Assembly (NCBI GenBank): GCA_002279065.1
Contig: NCKB01000001.1
Span: 62,001-126,000, forward strand
DNA: 64,000 nucleotides
Direction of reading: 5' to 3'
Source of the DNA: Lysobacterales bacterium 15-68-25
GTDB taxonomy: Bacteria; Pseudomonadota; Gammaproteobacteria; Xanthomonadales; Rhodanobacteraceae
The translations under genes were made by a program, and so were the position numbers. How positions within the stretch are numbered: the stretch's first letter is position 1; each line of letters begins with the position of its first letter. Below, piece after piece: positions 18,977 through 27,375 of this stretch. Below the pieces are notes generated by a model. That model made no database searches. It saw only the letters and a list, made by a program, of their open reading frames with translations, and had not been told where the DNA came from.

Positions 18977-20947
18977 TCAGCGGCGATCCGCCGCGGCCTG
19001 GTCGAAGTAGGTCCAGCGGCGACCGTCGAAGCGGAGCACCTTCTGCTTCACGGTGAAGCTGAAGCGGGTGGCCGGCAGCGGCGCGCCGTCGATGCGCACC
19101 GTCTTCAGCCCGGTGGCCGCGGTCGCCGGACGGATCGCGGCCGGCACCACCTTGTAGTCGGACACCGGCCGCGCCAGCGGGCCGGCCAGCGCCTCGTGCA
19201 GCACGCGGCCCTGCGCAGTCGGCAGCGCCAGGCCGAGCACCGCCGCCAGCGTGGGCGCCACATCGACGTTGCCGCTGGGCAGCGGATCGCGCATCGCCTG
19301 CCGGAAGTCCGGGCCGCTGGCCACCAGCGTGTTGTGCACGTCGATCGGGCTGAAGCTGCCGTGCTGGCCGCGCTCGGTGGACACCGTGCCGACCTCGGTG
19401 CCGCGGAAGCCCTGCACCACGGCGTTCGCGTCCCAGGCATAGCTGATGATCACGTCGGGTCCGCGCTTCGCGTTGCCCAGGTGCACCGCTTCGGCCGGCA
19501 ACGTGCCGGGCAGGGCGCCGTAGCGGTGGGCGACGAAGACGGTGTTCACCACCACGCGCGACTGCAGGAAGCGCACCAGTCGCCGCACCAGCGCCGGGTC
19601 GTGCGAGGGCACGTAGTAATAGTCGGTGCCGTCGTTCGGGGCGATCACCACCGCGTCGGCCGGCAGTTCGTCGGGTACCTCGTAGCTGGGCGTGGTGTAG
19701 GGGCCCGGCTTGCCGCAGATGCTGCCGTCGTCGTCATAGCGGGTCGGGTGCAGCCGCGTGCCGTCGGCGCGGATGCCGCTCATCACCGGCGCGTAGATGC
19801 AGCCCTGGCCGTCGTAGGCGTGGAAGCCGGCGCGGGTCAGGTCGTCGGCCATGCGCAGGCTGCCGGAGACCGAGTAGCCCCACTCCGGATCGAGCCCGCC
19901 GACGCGGCCGTCGTTGATCGTGCGCAGCGGGAACAGGTCGGCCGGGCCGGCCACGTTGCTGTGGCCGTGGTCGGACACCACCACCAGGTCGGTGTCGTCG
20001 GCCATGCCCAGCTCGCGCAGCTTCGCCTCCAGCCGGCCGAGCAGCTCGTCCTGCGCCTGCAGCGCGCGGTGGAACTCCGGCGAACCCACACCGTACTGGT
20101 GCTGGGTGGTGTCGGGGTTGCGCAGCCACACCACGCTGATGTCCGGCCGGTGCTTCGGCAGCACCTCGTCGAGATAGACCTGCATCATCCAGGCGTTGGC
20201 CGGCCCCGGCGTGGTCTCGCCGCCGGCGGTGGCGTCGGAGGTGACGCTGTCGCGCAGGGTGGCGAGCCTGCCCGGCGCGGTGGGCTCGCCGTTGTCATCG
20301 GCCAGCTGCAGCAGCGACGGCGCGTAGGCGTGGGTCGTGTTCGCTGGCAGCGGGTAGCCGGCGCGCTGCAGCTCCTTGGCGAAGCGCAGCGGCAGCACGG
20401 TGTTCTCGTCCAGCAGCACGTTGTCGCCGCCCTCGTCCGGCAGCTTGTAGTCCTGCAGGAAGGCCGGGCCGGACTTGCCGATCACCGCCGTGGTCAGCCC
20501 AGCGCGGTGCGCGGTGGCCAGCAGGGTCGGCACCTGCAGCAGCTCGCCGTGCTCGAGCCGGTCGAGGTCGCGCAGCACCGCGTAGTCCTCGGTGTAGATC
20601 GGGTCCTGGAAGTCCGCCGCCTTGCCCTTGGCGTTCAGGCCGTCGCCACCGGGTGCCCAGAAGCTGTTGCCGTAAAAGCCGATCGGGCCGGGAAACGCGC
20701 CGGTGGCGAAGCTCGACGCGTTCGCCATGGTGAAGGTGGGGTAGGTCGAGTGGTTGTCGGTGAAGAACACCCCGCGCCGCGACAGCGCCAGCAGGTTCGG
20801 CGTGTCCTCGGCGCTGATCGCGTCCGGACGCATGCCGTCCCACACGAACACGATGACGCGGTGGTGCGCGGCGGGCGCGGCGTGGACCGTGCCGCACAGG
20901 GCGGCGAGGCCGAGCAGCGGGGCGGCCAGGCGACGGAGCAGGGACAT
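18977..20947 (-). CDS. secreted type I phosphodiesterase / nucleotide pyrophosphatase family protein
   Basis: 656 residues with a signal peptide (MSLLRRLAAPLLGLAALCGTVHA) and a Phosphodiest domain (alkaline phosphatase superfamily). The N-terminal metal site is FVWDGMRPD, the candidate threonine nucleophile lies in STYPTFTMANASSFATG, and later metal ligands lie in VVSDHGHSN and GQHGSFSPIDVHNTLVASG. The family hydrolyses phosphodiester or pyrophosphate bonds; the true substrate cannot be read from sequence. It precedes nagA by about 30 bases on the other side of the GlcNAc cluster, but runs on the same strand downstream of that cluster's minus operon only in reverse order, so it is probably a separate unit. 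Confidence 0.85.
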   Translation of the reverse strand: MSLLRRLAAPLLGLAALCGTVHAAPAAHHRVIVFVWDGMRPDAISAEDTPNLLALSRRGVFFTDNHSTYPTFTMANASSFATGAFPGPIGFYGNSFWAPGGDGLNAKGKAADFQDPIYTEDYAVLRDLDRLEHGELLQVPTLLATAHRAGLTTAVIGKSGPAFLQDYKLPDEGGDNVLLDENTVLPLRFAKELQRAGYPLPANTTHAYAPSLLQLADDNGEPTAPGRLATLRDSVTSDATAGGETTPGPANAWMMQVYLDEVLPKHRPDISVVWLRNPDTTQHQYGVGSPEFHRALQAQDELLGRLEAKLRELGMADDTDLVVVSDHGHSNVAGPADLFPLRTINDGRVGGLDPEWGYSVSGSLRMADDLTRAGFHAYDGQGCIYAPVMSGIRADGTRLHPTRYDDDGSICGKPGPYTTPSYEVPDELPADAVVIAPNDGTDYYYVPSHDPALVRRLVRFLQSRVVVNTVFVAHRYGALPGTLPAEAVHLGNAKRGPDVIISYAWDANAVVQGFRGTEVGTVSTERGQHGSFSPIDVHNTLVASGPDFRQAMRDPLPSGNVDVAPTLAAVLGLALPTAQGRVLHEALAGPLARPVSDYKVVPAAIRPATAATGLKTVRIDGAPLPATRFSFTVKQKVLRFDGRRWTYFDQAAADRR

Positions 20948-21030
20948 GCGGGGACCTCGACGGAACGGTGGCGGTGCGGTGGACTACGGATGATCGCACC
21001 GCCCCGATTGCAGTCCCGTGGCAGCGCGGC

Positions 21031-22179
21031 TCAGGCCGCGAACGCGCCCCCGATCCAGCTGCCCTGCACGGTCAGCGTGTCGTCCAGCAGCACCAGGTCG
21101 GCGCGCTGCCCGGCGACGATGCGGCCGTGGGTGGCGCCCAGCCCGATCCAGTCGGCAGGGTAGGCGCTGGCCATGCGCGAGGCCTCGGCCAGCGGCACGC
21201 CGACCATCTGCACCAGGTTGCGCAGGCCGGTGGCCATGTCCAGCGCGGAGCCGGCCAGCACGCCATCGTCGCTCTGGCAGACGCCGTCCTTCATCACGAT
21301 GGTCTGGCCGTTGAGTACGTAGTCGGGCCGGTCCGAGCCGACCGGCGGCATCGCATCGGTGACCAGCACGCTCTTGCCGCGGGCTTTCGCCGCGATCGCC
21401 ACGCGCAGGCTGGCCGGGTGCACGTGATGGCCGTCGACGATCAGCCCGCACCAGCTGTCGGCGTCTTCCAGCGCGGCGCCGACCACGCCCGGTTCGCGGC
21501 TGGCCAGCGGGGTCATCGCGTTGTACAGGTGGGTGAAGCCGCGCACGCCGGCATCCAGCGCGGCGCGGGTGGTGGCGTAGTCCGCGCCGGTGTGCCCGGC
21601 CACCACCACCACGCCGGCCTCGCTGAGCCGGCGGATGGTGTCGGTGGAGACGCACTCCGGCGCGAGGGTCAGCATCACCACGCCCAGGCGCGGCCGGCAG
21701 ATCAGTGCCAGGTCGTCCTCGCCCAGCGGGCGAAACAGGCTGGCGTCGTGGATGCCCTTGCGGGCGCCGGCCAGGAACGGTCCTTCCAGGTGAATGCCGA
21801 GGATGCCCGGCACACCGTCCTCGATCGCCGCGTCCACCGCGTTCAGCGCATTGGCCATCACCGCCGGCGTGTCGGTGATCAGTGTGGGCAGCAGGCCGGT
21901 GGTACCGAAGCGCCGGTGGGCCGCGGCGATCCTCCGCAGCGTCTCCACCGTGGGCGCGTCGTTGAACAGCAATCCGCCGCCGCCGTTGACCTGCACGTCG
22001 ATGAAGCCGGGCAGCAGTAGCTGGTCCGCCAGGTCGTGCCGCTGCGCCGTGGCCACGCGGGGGTCGTCGGCCGGGCACACGGCGAGGATGCGTTCGTCCC
22101 GCAGCAGCACGGCGAGCCCGTCGCGCGGGCCGTGCTCGCCCATGATGCGGCCGTTGATCAGGGCGGTAGTGGCGGACAT
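21031..22179 (-). CDS. nagA: N-acetylglucosamine-6-phosphate deacetylase
   Basis: Removes acetate from GlcNAc-6-phosphate. An amidohydrolase of 382 residues with PGFIDVQVNGGGG, the metal glutamate in GIHLEGPFL, histidines in VVAGHTGADY and GFTHLYNAM, substrate-site DGHHVHP and the catalytic aspartate in LVTDAMPPVG. Its ATG overlaps the stop of the upstream deaminase (TGATG), so the two are co-translated. Final gene of the nagP-nagR-nagB-nagA operon. Confidence 0.96.
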   Translation of the reverse strand: MSATTALINGRIMGEHGPRDGLAVLLRDERILAVCPADDPRVATAQRHDLADQLLLPGFIDVQVNGGGGLLFNDAPTVETLRRIAAAHRRFGTTGLLPTLITDTPAVMANALNAVDAAIEDGVPGILGIHLEGPFLAGARKGIHDASLFRPLGEDDLALICRPRLGVVMLTLAPECVSTDTIRRLSEAGVVVVAGHTGADYATTRAALDAGVRGFTHLYNAMTPLASREPGVVGAALEDADSWCGLIVDGHHVHPASLRVAIAAKARGKSVLVTDAMPPVGSDRPDYVLNGQTIVMKDGVCQSDDGVLAGSALDMATGLRNLVQMVGVPLAEASRMASAYPADWIGLGATHGRIVAGQRADLVLLDDTLTVQGSWIGGAFAA

Positions 22180-23228
22180 CAGACGGTCTCCGTGACCTTG
22201 CGCAGGTGGGGCGGTACGTCCGGATCGTACCCGCGCGCCAGCGCCAGCGCCGCGGCCGCCTTGTAGAAGCTCTGCACGGCCAGCAGCGGCGCGGTCAGCG
22301 GCGAGACGCCCGCCGCCAGCGGCAGGCAGTCGTCGTCATCGACGCCGGGGGCCGCCAGCAGCACGCGGGCGTTGCGCTGGCGGAATTCGCCGGCCACCGC
22401 CAGCGTATTCGGCAGTGTGCCGTCGTCCTGCGCGAAGAACAGCACCGGGAAGCCGGCGCCGACCAGCGCCATCGGGCCGTGCTTCACCTCGGCGGCGCTG
22501 AACGCCTCGGCGTGCAGGCCGCAGGTTTCCTTGAGCTTGAGCGCGGCCTCCAGTGCCGCGCCGAAGCCGAGCCCGCGCCCGACCACGAACAGGTTCTGCA
22601 CCTCGCGTAGGCCCTCGACCATCGGCGACCAGTCGGCCGCCCAGCCGGTACGCAGCTGGCCGGGCAGATCGGCCAGCATCGCGTCGAGTGCGCCGTCGCC
22701 GCGCCAGCAGGCGGTCAGCTGCAGCACCGCGGCCAGCGAGGCGAGGTAGCTCTTGGTGGCGGCCACGCTCCGTTCCGGTCCGGCGTGCAGCGGGATGAAG
22801 GTGTCGGCCATCGCCGCCAGCGGCGAGTCCTCCACGTTCACCAGCGCCAGCACGGTGGCGCCGGCGTCCTTGGCCGCCTGCGCCGCGCGCAGCAGGTCCG
22901 GGCTCTTGCCGGACTGCGAGATCGTCACGAACAGCGCGCCCTCGAGCTTCAGCGGCGCGTCGTAGATCGAGGACACCGACGGCGAGGCCGACGCGGTGAC
23001 CAGCCCGAGCTGGGTCTCGAATACGTACTTGGCGTACGCGGCAGCGTGGTCGGAGCTGCCGCGGGCGCAGGTGACGATGAAGCGCGGGGGATTCGCCCGC
23101 AGGCGGGCGCCCAGCTCGGCCAGCCGCGCTGCGTTGCGGGCGAACTGGCGTTCGATGATGTCGGCGCTCTCGCCGGCCTCGCGATACATCAGGGTGGTGC
23201 TTGCGTCTTTCATCGGGGAATCCGTCAT
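22179..23228 (-). CDS. glucosamine-6-phosphate deaminase, SIS-domain type (NagB-II)
   Basis: Converts glucosamine-6-phosphate to fructose-6-phosphate and ammonia, here by the isomerase-like NagB-II family rather than the classical NagB fold. About 349 residues with two SIS domains: RFIVTCARGSSDHAAAYAKYVFE and VTISQSGKSPDLLRAAQ (first), LFVVGRGLGFGAALEAALKLKETC and AAEVKHGPMALV (second). The start may be 23228 (MTDSPMKDAS) or the ATG five codons later; neither has a strong ribosome binding site. The gene lies 94 bases after nagR and overlaps nagA. Confidence 0.9.
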   Translation of the reverse strand: MTDSPMKDASTTLMYREAGESADIIERQFARNAARLAELGARLRANPPRFIVTCARGSSDHAAAYAKYVFETQLGLVTASASPSVSSIYDAPLKLEGALFVTISQSGKSPDLLRAAQAAKDAGATVLALVNVEDSPLAAMADTFIPLHAGPERSVAATKSYLASLAAVLQLTACWRGDGALDAMLADLPGQLRTGWAADWSPMVEGLREVQNLFVVGRGLGFGAALEAALKLKETCGLHAEAFSAAEVKHGPMALVGAGFPVLFFAQDDGTLPNTLAVAGEFRQRNARVLLAAPGVDDDDCLPLAAGVSPLTAPLLAVQSFYKAAAALALARGYDPDVPPHLRKVTETV

Positions 23229-23322
23229 GCAAACAGGGGCGCGCCGCCGCACGCCACGGCGCCGATGGGGCGTCGTGGAGGGCGGCGGCGGGAAACGGGA
23301 ATGGCCGGCGCGCGGCCGGCGG

Positions 23323-24384
23323 TCAGTCCGCGCGCTTGCGCGGCACGGCACCGCGCGGCGGCGCGGTGGAGCCGCGCACCACCAGCTCGGGCACGAAGCC
23401 CTCGTTGGCCGGCGGCGGTGTGTCCTCGCCGGCCTCGCGGTGGGACAGCTCGTCCATCAGCCGCAGCGCGGCGTGGCGGGCGATTTCGCGGGTGGACTGG
23501 CGCGCCGTGGTCAGCGCCGGCCACGCCTGCTTGGAGAACGGGTTGTCCTCGAAGCCGGCGATGGAGAGATCCCACGGCACGTCCAGCCCGGTCGAGCGGG
23601 CCGCGGCCAGCACGCCGGCGGCGATCTCGTCGTTGCTGCCGAAGATCGCGGTGGGCGGCTCCTTCAGCGTGAGCAGCTTGCGTGCCCCGCGGAAGCCGTC
23701 GTCGAAGGCGTAGCGGCCCGCCAGCACCAGTTTCTTGTTGAGCGGGATGCCGTAGTCCTTCAGCGCGTCGGCGTAGCCCTGGTAGCGCTCGGGGCTGGAG
23801 CGATGGTGCGGCTCGCCCCACAGGAAGCCGATGCGCGTGTGGCCGAGCTGGATCAGGTGTTCGGTGATCGCGTAGGCCGCGTCGCGGTCGTCCACGAAGA
23901 CGCAGGGATAGCCGTCCCTCGGGTCCTCGCGCGAGGCGATGATGCGCACGAAGGCCACGTCGTGCTCCTTCAGCGTGGCGATCAGGTCGGCCTGCTCGGA
24001 CATCGGCGGCGCCAGCACCAGGCCGGCCAGCCGCGCGCGCTTGACCAGCGCCACCAGCTCCTCGGCCAGGTGTGGCGAGCTCGCATCGCAGGGATGGATC
24101 TGCAGGCCGAAGCCGCGCTCGCGGCAGGCCGACAGCACGCCCTCCTGCAGGCTGATCACGTAGTGCGCGTTCGGGTTGTCGTAGACCAGGCCGATCGCAT
24201 AGGAGTGCGCCGCGCGCAGGCTGCGCGCCGACAGGTTGGGCCGGTAGCCCAGCGCCTCCACCGCACGCTCCACCTTCTGCCGGGTGTCGGCGCGCACGGA
24301 CGCCTCCTGGTTGATCACCCGCGAGACGGTCTTGAGCGAGACTCCGGCTCGCTTGGCGACGTCCTTGATGGTGGCATGGCGCAA
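23323..24384 (-). CDS. nagR: LacI-family transcriptional regulator of the GlcNAc cluster
   Basis: 353 residues: N-terminal LacI helix-turn-helix (TIKDVAKRAGVSLKTVSRVIN, about 5-25, with hinge YRPNLSARSLR) followed by a periplasmic-binding-like ligand domain (AIGLVYDNPNAHYVISLQEG, LGHTRIGFLWGEP, IFGSNDEIAAGVL). The only start that keeps the helix-turn-helix is the TTG at 24384, which has AGGAG 9 bases upstream. Located between nagP and nagB on the same strand, it probably represses via the palindromes at 25861-25876 and 26107-26122, with a GlcNAc catabolite as inducer; effector and targets are inferred. Confidence 0.9.
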   Translation of the reverse strand: MRHATIKDVAKRAGVSLKTVSRVINQEASVRADTRQKVERAVEALGYRPNLSARSLRAAHSYAIGLVYDNPNAHYVISLQEGVLSACRERGFGLQIHPCDASSPHLAEELVALVKRARLAGLVLAPPMSEQADLIATLKEHDVAFVRIIASREDPRDGYPCVFVDDRDAAYAITEHLIQLGHTRIGFLWGEPHHRSSPERYQGYADALKDYGIPLNKKLVLAGRYAFDDGFRGARKLLTLKEPPTAIFGSNDEIAAGVLAAARSTGLDVPWDLSIAGFEDNPFSKQAWPALTTARQSTREIARHAALRLMDELSHREAGEDTPPPANEGFVPELVVRGSTAPPRGAVPRKRAD

Positions 24385-24473
24385 CGGGCGATACTCCTGG
24401 CAGGGGGCGACGCATCGTAGCCCACCCGGCCCGGCCGGTGGCGGATGCGGGGAGCGCCGCCGTCATCGCGACC

Positions 24474-25763
24474 TCAGCCTCCGCGCTGGCCGGCGCGGTG
24501 TCCGCGCAGGCCGTAGAACAGGATGTACAGGTAGCTCGGCACCATCAGCAGCACGAAGGCGAGCTGGAAGTCGATGTGCAGCTTCAGGTGCGCGAAGGCC
24601 TGCGGCAGGATCGCGCCGCCGGCGATGCCCATGATCATCCACGCCGAGCCGGCCTCGGTGTGCCGGCCCAGGCCGTTGATCGCCAGCGGAAAGATCGCCG
24701 GCCACATCATCGCGTTGGCGAAGCCAAGTGCCGCGACAAAGCCGACCGAGAGGTAGCCCGAGGTGGCGTAGGCGCCCAGGCAGAACAGCACGCCAAGCAC
24801 GGCCGACACCGCCAGGTAGCGCTGCTGGCTGATGAAGCGCGGGATCAGCACCAGCCCGGCGAGGTAGCCCACCAGCATCGCGCCCAGGGTGAATGCGGTG
24901 AAGAACTTGGTCTGGTCCAGCGGCAGGTGGAAGCTGGCGCCATAGGTGCCGATCGCGTCGCCGGCCATCACCTCCACGCCGACGTAGAGGAACAGGCACA
25001 GCACGCCCAGCCACAGGTGCGGAAAGCTGAAGAGGCTGCCTTCGCGGTGGCCGATCGCCGACTCGGCATTCGCGCCGGAGGGCTTGATCTCCGGCAGCGA
25101 GGAGAACGCGATCCAGATCGCCAGCAGCACCAGCAGGCCGGCCATCACCAGGTAGGGCAGGTGCACCTTGCCGGCGAACGCGTTCAGCAGGGCCTCGCGG
25201 GCCTCCGGGCTGCCTGCCGCCTTGACCTGCGCGTCGATGTTGTCGATGCCCTTGAGCACCAGTGCGCTGATCGTGATCGGCGCGAGGATGCCGGCGATCT
25301 TGTTGCAGATGCCCATGAAGGCGATGCGCTGCGCCGCACTCTCGATCGGGCCGAGGATGGAGATGTAGGGGTTGGACGCCGTCTGCAGCATCGACAGCCC
25401 GGCGCCGATCACGAACAGCCCGGTCAGCGCGCCCGGATACACGCGCATGGTGGCGAACTGGCCGAACGCCGCCGCGCCGATCGCCATCACGAACAGCCCG
25501 ATCGCGATGCCCTTCTTCATGCCGGTGCGACGCAGCACCGCCGAGGCCGGCAGCGAGAACACCAGGTAGGAAATGTAGAACGCGAACGGCACCAGGAAGG
25601 CGTTCACGTCGTCGAGGTTGAAGGCCAGCTTGACGAAGGTGATCAACGGTCCGTTGAGCCAGGTGACGAAGCCGAAGATGAAGAACAGCACGCCGATGAT
25701 GATCATCGGCCCGAGCGTGGAGCGGCCGGCCATCGGCGCGGCGTCGAGCGTGGTGGACGACAT
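24474..25763 (-). CDS. nagP: sugar MFS transporter, FucP/NagP family
   Basis: Inner-membrane permease of 429 residues with about 12 transmembrane segments, beginning with FGFVTWLNGPLITFVKLAFNL, a FucP/GluP-family signature, and containing GAGLSMLQTASNPYISILGP, which is also characteristic. In related Xanthomonadales and Shewanella clusters this family imports GlcNAc; the surrounding nag genes support the same role. The ATG at 25763 is preceded by GGGGGAG at 7 bases. First gene of the minus-strand operon, with the promoter overlapping the half-palindrome at 25861-25876. Confidence 0.92.
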   Translation of the reverse strand: MSSTTLDAAPMAGRSTLGPMIIIGVLFFIFGFVTWLNGPLITFVKLAFNLDDVNAFLVPFAFYISYLVFSLPASAVLRRTGMKKGIAIGLFVMAIGAAAFGQFATMRVYPGALTGLFVIGAGLSMLQTASNPYISILGPIESAAQRIAFMGICNKIAGILAPITISALVLKGIDNIDAQVKAAGSPEAREALLNAFAGKVHLPYLVMAGLLVLLAIWIAFSSLPEIKPSGANAESAIGHREGSLFSFPHLWLGVLCLFLYVGVEVMAGDAIGTYGASFHLPLDQTKFFTAFTLGAMLVGYLAGLVLIPRFISQQRYLAVSAVLGVLFCLGAYATSGYLSVGFVAALGFANAMMWPAIFPLAINGLGRHTEAGSAWMIMGIAGGAILPQAFAHLKLHIDFQLAFVLLMVPSYLYILFYGLRGHRAGQRGG

Positions 25764-25860
25764 GCGGAACTCCCCCGGAACGGTCTGCTGCGGCGTGATC
25801 GGTCGGTCGGACGGGAGTCGCCGGCGCGGACCTCCCCGAAGCCCGCTTTATGGACGCCCA

Positions 25861-25876
25861 CGCCTAACGTTGTCAA
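25861..25876. promoter_or_regulatory. imperfect LacI-type operator upstream of nagP
   Basis: AACGTTGTCAA (25866-25876) matches the core and one full arm of the perfect palindrome at 26107-26122; the other arm is degenerate. The intact arm forms the TTGACA -35 box of the presumed nagP promoter on the minus strand, so a bound repressor would block polymerase. Confidence 0.6.
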
Positions 25877-26106
25877 TCCGTGCCCGGGGTTCTGCCGCGG
25901 GGACTGCCCCGTTCCGGCATGCCGATGGTCGCTCCCCCGGTGGTGGCGGTGATGCGCTGCGACAGGGGTATGACGGCGCCTTCGTATCCCGTTAAAGCCC
26001 GATGAGATCGGGCGTGAAGACGTTTCGTTCGGCTTGGCATGAGTCTTCCCGGCGCCTGCCTGTTGCGTCGCGCCACGGGTGCGTGAAGCGCTACCAAAGG
26101 GAATGG

Positions 26107-26122
26107 TTGACAACGTTGTCAA
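26107..26122. promoter_or_regulatory. palindromic LacI-type operator
   Basis: Perfect 16-base palindrome TTGACAACGTTGTCAA with the central CG typical of LacI-family operators. It lies before the sugar kinase gene and contains a TTGACA box. Together with the site near nagP it probably lets NagR control both divergent units. Confidence 0.75.
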
Positions 26123-26201
26123 ACGACGGACACACTCCGCCGCCATGAGGTCCCGCCGGCGTCTTGCCGCGACGGGCCCGGGGCAACGAGGGGATTCCGG
26201 C

Positions 26202-27239
26202 GTGGCGGACGTGGCGGGACAAAGCGCAGCAACGAGGGTGGTGGAGGCCGCACGGCCGTTCCTGGCCGCCGACGTGGGGGGCACGCATGCCCGCATCGGT
26301 CTGGTCAGCCGCACGCCCGGTGCCGCGCAGCCGGTTGAGGTGCACGCCTATCACCGTTACGCCTGCGCCGAGTGGCCCAGCCTCACCGCCGTGCTGGAGG
26401 ACTTCGTCAGCCACCTCGCGCCGAACACGCCGATCGAGCAGTGCGCGGTGGCCAGCGCTGGCTACGTGCTGGGCGATGCCATCGTCAACGACAACCTGCC
26501 GTGGCCGGTGTCGATCCGCGAGATTCGCGAGCGGCTAGGGTTGTCGCGGCTGGCGGTGGTCAACGATTTCGAGGCGGTCGCCTACGCCACCCAGTTCCTC
26601 ACCCGTGCCGACACCATCGGCGTGATCGACAACACCGCGCCGGCCGCTCCCGGCCCGGTGCTGGTGATGGGGCCGGGCACCGGCCTGGGCTCGGCCGTGC
26701 TGTTGCCGGGACCGCAGGGTCCGACCGTGCTGGCCACCGAGGCCGGGCAGATCGCGCTGGCGCCGGGCAACGAGCGGGAGATCGCGATCCTGCGCATCTT
26801 CGCCCGCGAACGCTCGCACGTGTCGTTCGAGCACGCGCTGTCCGGCCCGGGCCTGGTGAATCTCTACCAGGCGCTGTGCGAACTGGCGTCGCGCGAGCCG
26901 GCGTTGCTGCGCCCGGCCGATGTCACCCGTGCCGCGCTTGACCGCACCGACGTGCAGGCGGTGGAGGCGCTGGAAGTGTTCTGCGGCCTGCTCGGCAGTT
27001 TCGTCGGCGACCTGGTCCTGCTGTACGGCGCACGCGGCGGCGTGTTCCTGGCCGGCGGGATCCTGCCGCAGATCCGCGAATTGCTTCTGGCCAGCTCGTT
27101 CGCCACACGGTTCTTCAACAAGGGCGTGATGCATGCCTACCTGCAGCAGGTCCCGGTGCGGCTTATGGAGCACGGCCAGCACGGGGTGATCGGCGCGGCG
27201 GGGATGTACCTGGACGGTCGTGCCGCGGCGGCGGGGTGA
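26202..27239 (+). CDS. glucokinase-family sugar kinase (probable GlcNAc/glucose kinase)
   Basis: ATP-dependent hexokinase of the bacterial glucokinase (Glk) family. From the GTG at 26202 it has 345 residues: phosphate-binding FLAADVGGTHARIGL near residue 25, NDNLPWPVS, VVNDFEAVAYA with the catalytic aspartate, MGPGTGLGSAVL, and GGVFLAGGILPQI. In a cluster that imports free GlcNAc it probably phosphorylates GlcNAc to feed NagA. Start choice: GAGGGG precedes the GTG at 26202, while an in-frame ATG at 26145 adds 19 unconserved residues; both lie after the operator. Confidence 0.87.
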   Translation: MADVAGQSAATRVVEAARPFLAADVGGTHARIGLVSRTPGAAQPVEVHAYHRYACAEWPSLTAVLEDFVSHLAPNTPIEQCAVASAGYVLGDAIVNDNLPWPVSIREIRERLGLSRLAVVNDFEAVAYATQFLTRADTIGVIDNTAPAAPGPVLVMGPGTGLGSAVLLPGPQGPTVLATEAGQIALAPGNEREIAILRIFARERSHVSFEHALSGPGLVNLYQALCELASREPALLRPADVTRAALDRTDVQAVEALEVFCGLLGSFVGDLVLLYGARGGVFLAGGILPQIRELLLASSFATRFFNKGVMHAYLQQVPVRLMEHGQHGVIGAAGMYLDGRAAAAG

Positions 27240-27375
27240 ATGCGCTGCGCGGTTCCGGAGATTTCGCAACACACCAAGCAGTAGTTCCACGTCAACGGGC
27301 GCAAGCCCTGCAACTTCACCGGCCGCGGCATCCCGCAAGAGGACCGTCGCCGAATGGCTCTGAGGGGAGGACACC

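Larger units (their letters stand above)
25764..26144. other. divergent control region between nagP and the sugar kinase gene
   Basis: No gene is evident here. The region holds two related operator-like sites (25861-25876 and 26107-26122) and, on the minus strand, a plausible nagP promoter: TTGACA inside the first operator followed 18 bases later by CATAAA. The rest shows no clear structure. Confidence 0.6.

Noticed and set aside
27240-27375. Possible gene remnant between the kinase and the TonB receptor
   Set aside because: One frame gives a short peptide-like string, but there is no start, no recognised motif and only about 40 codons.
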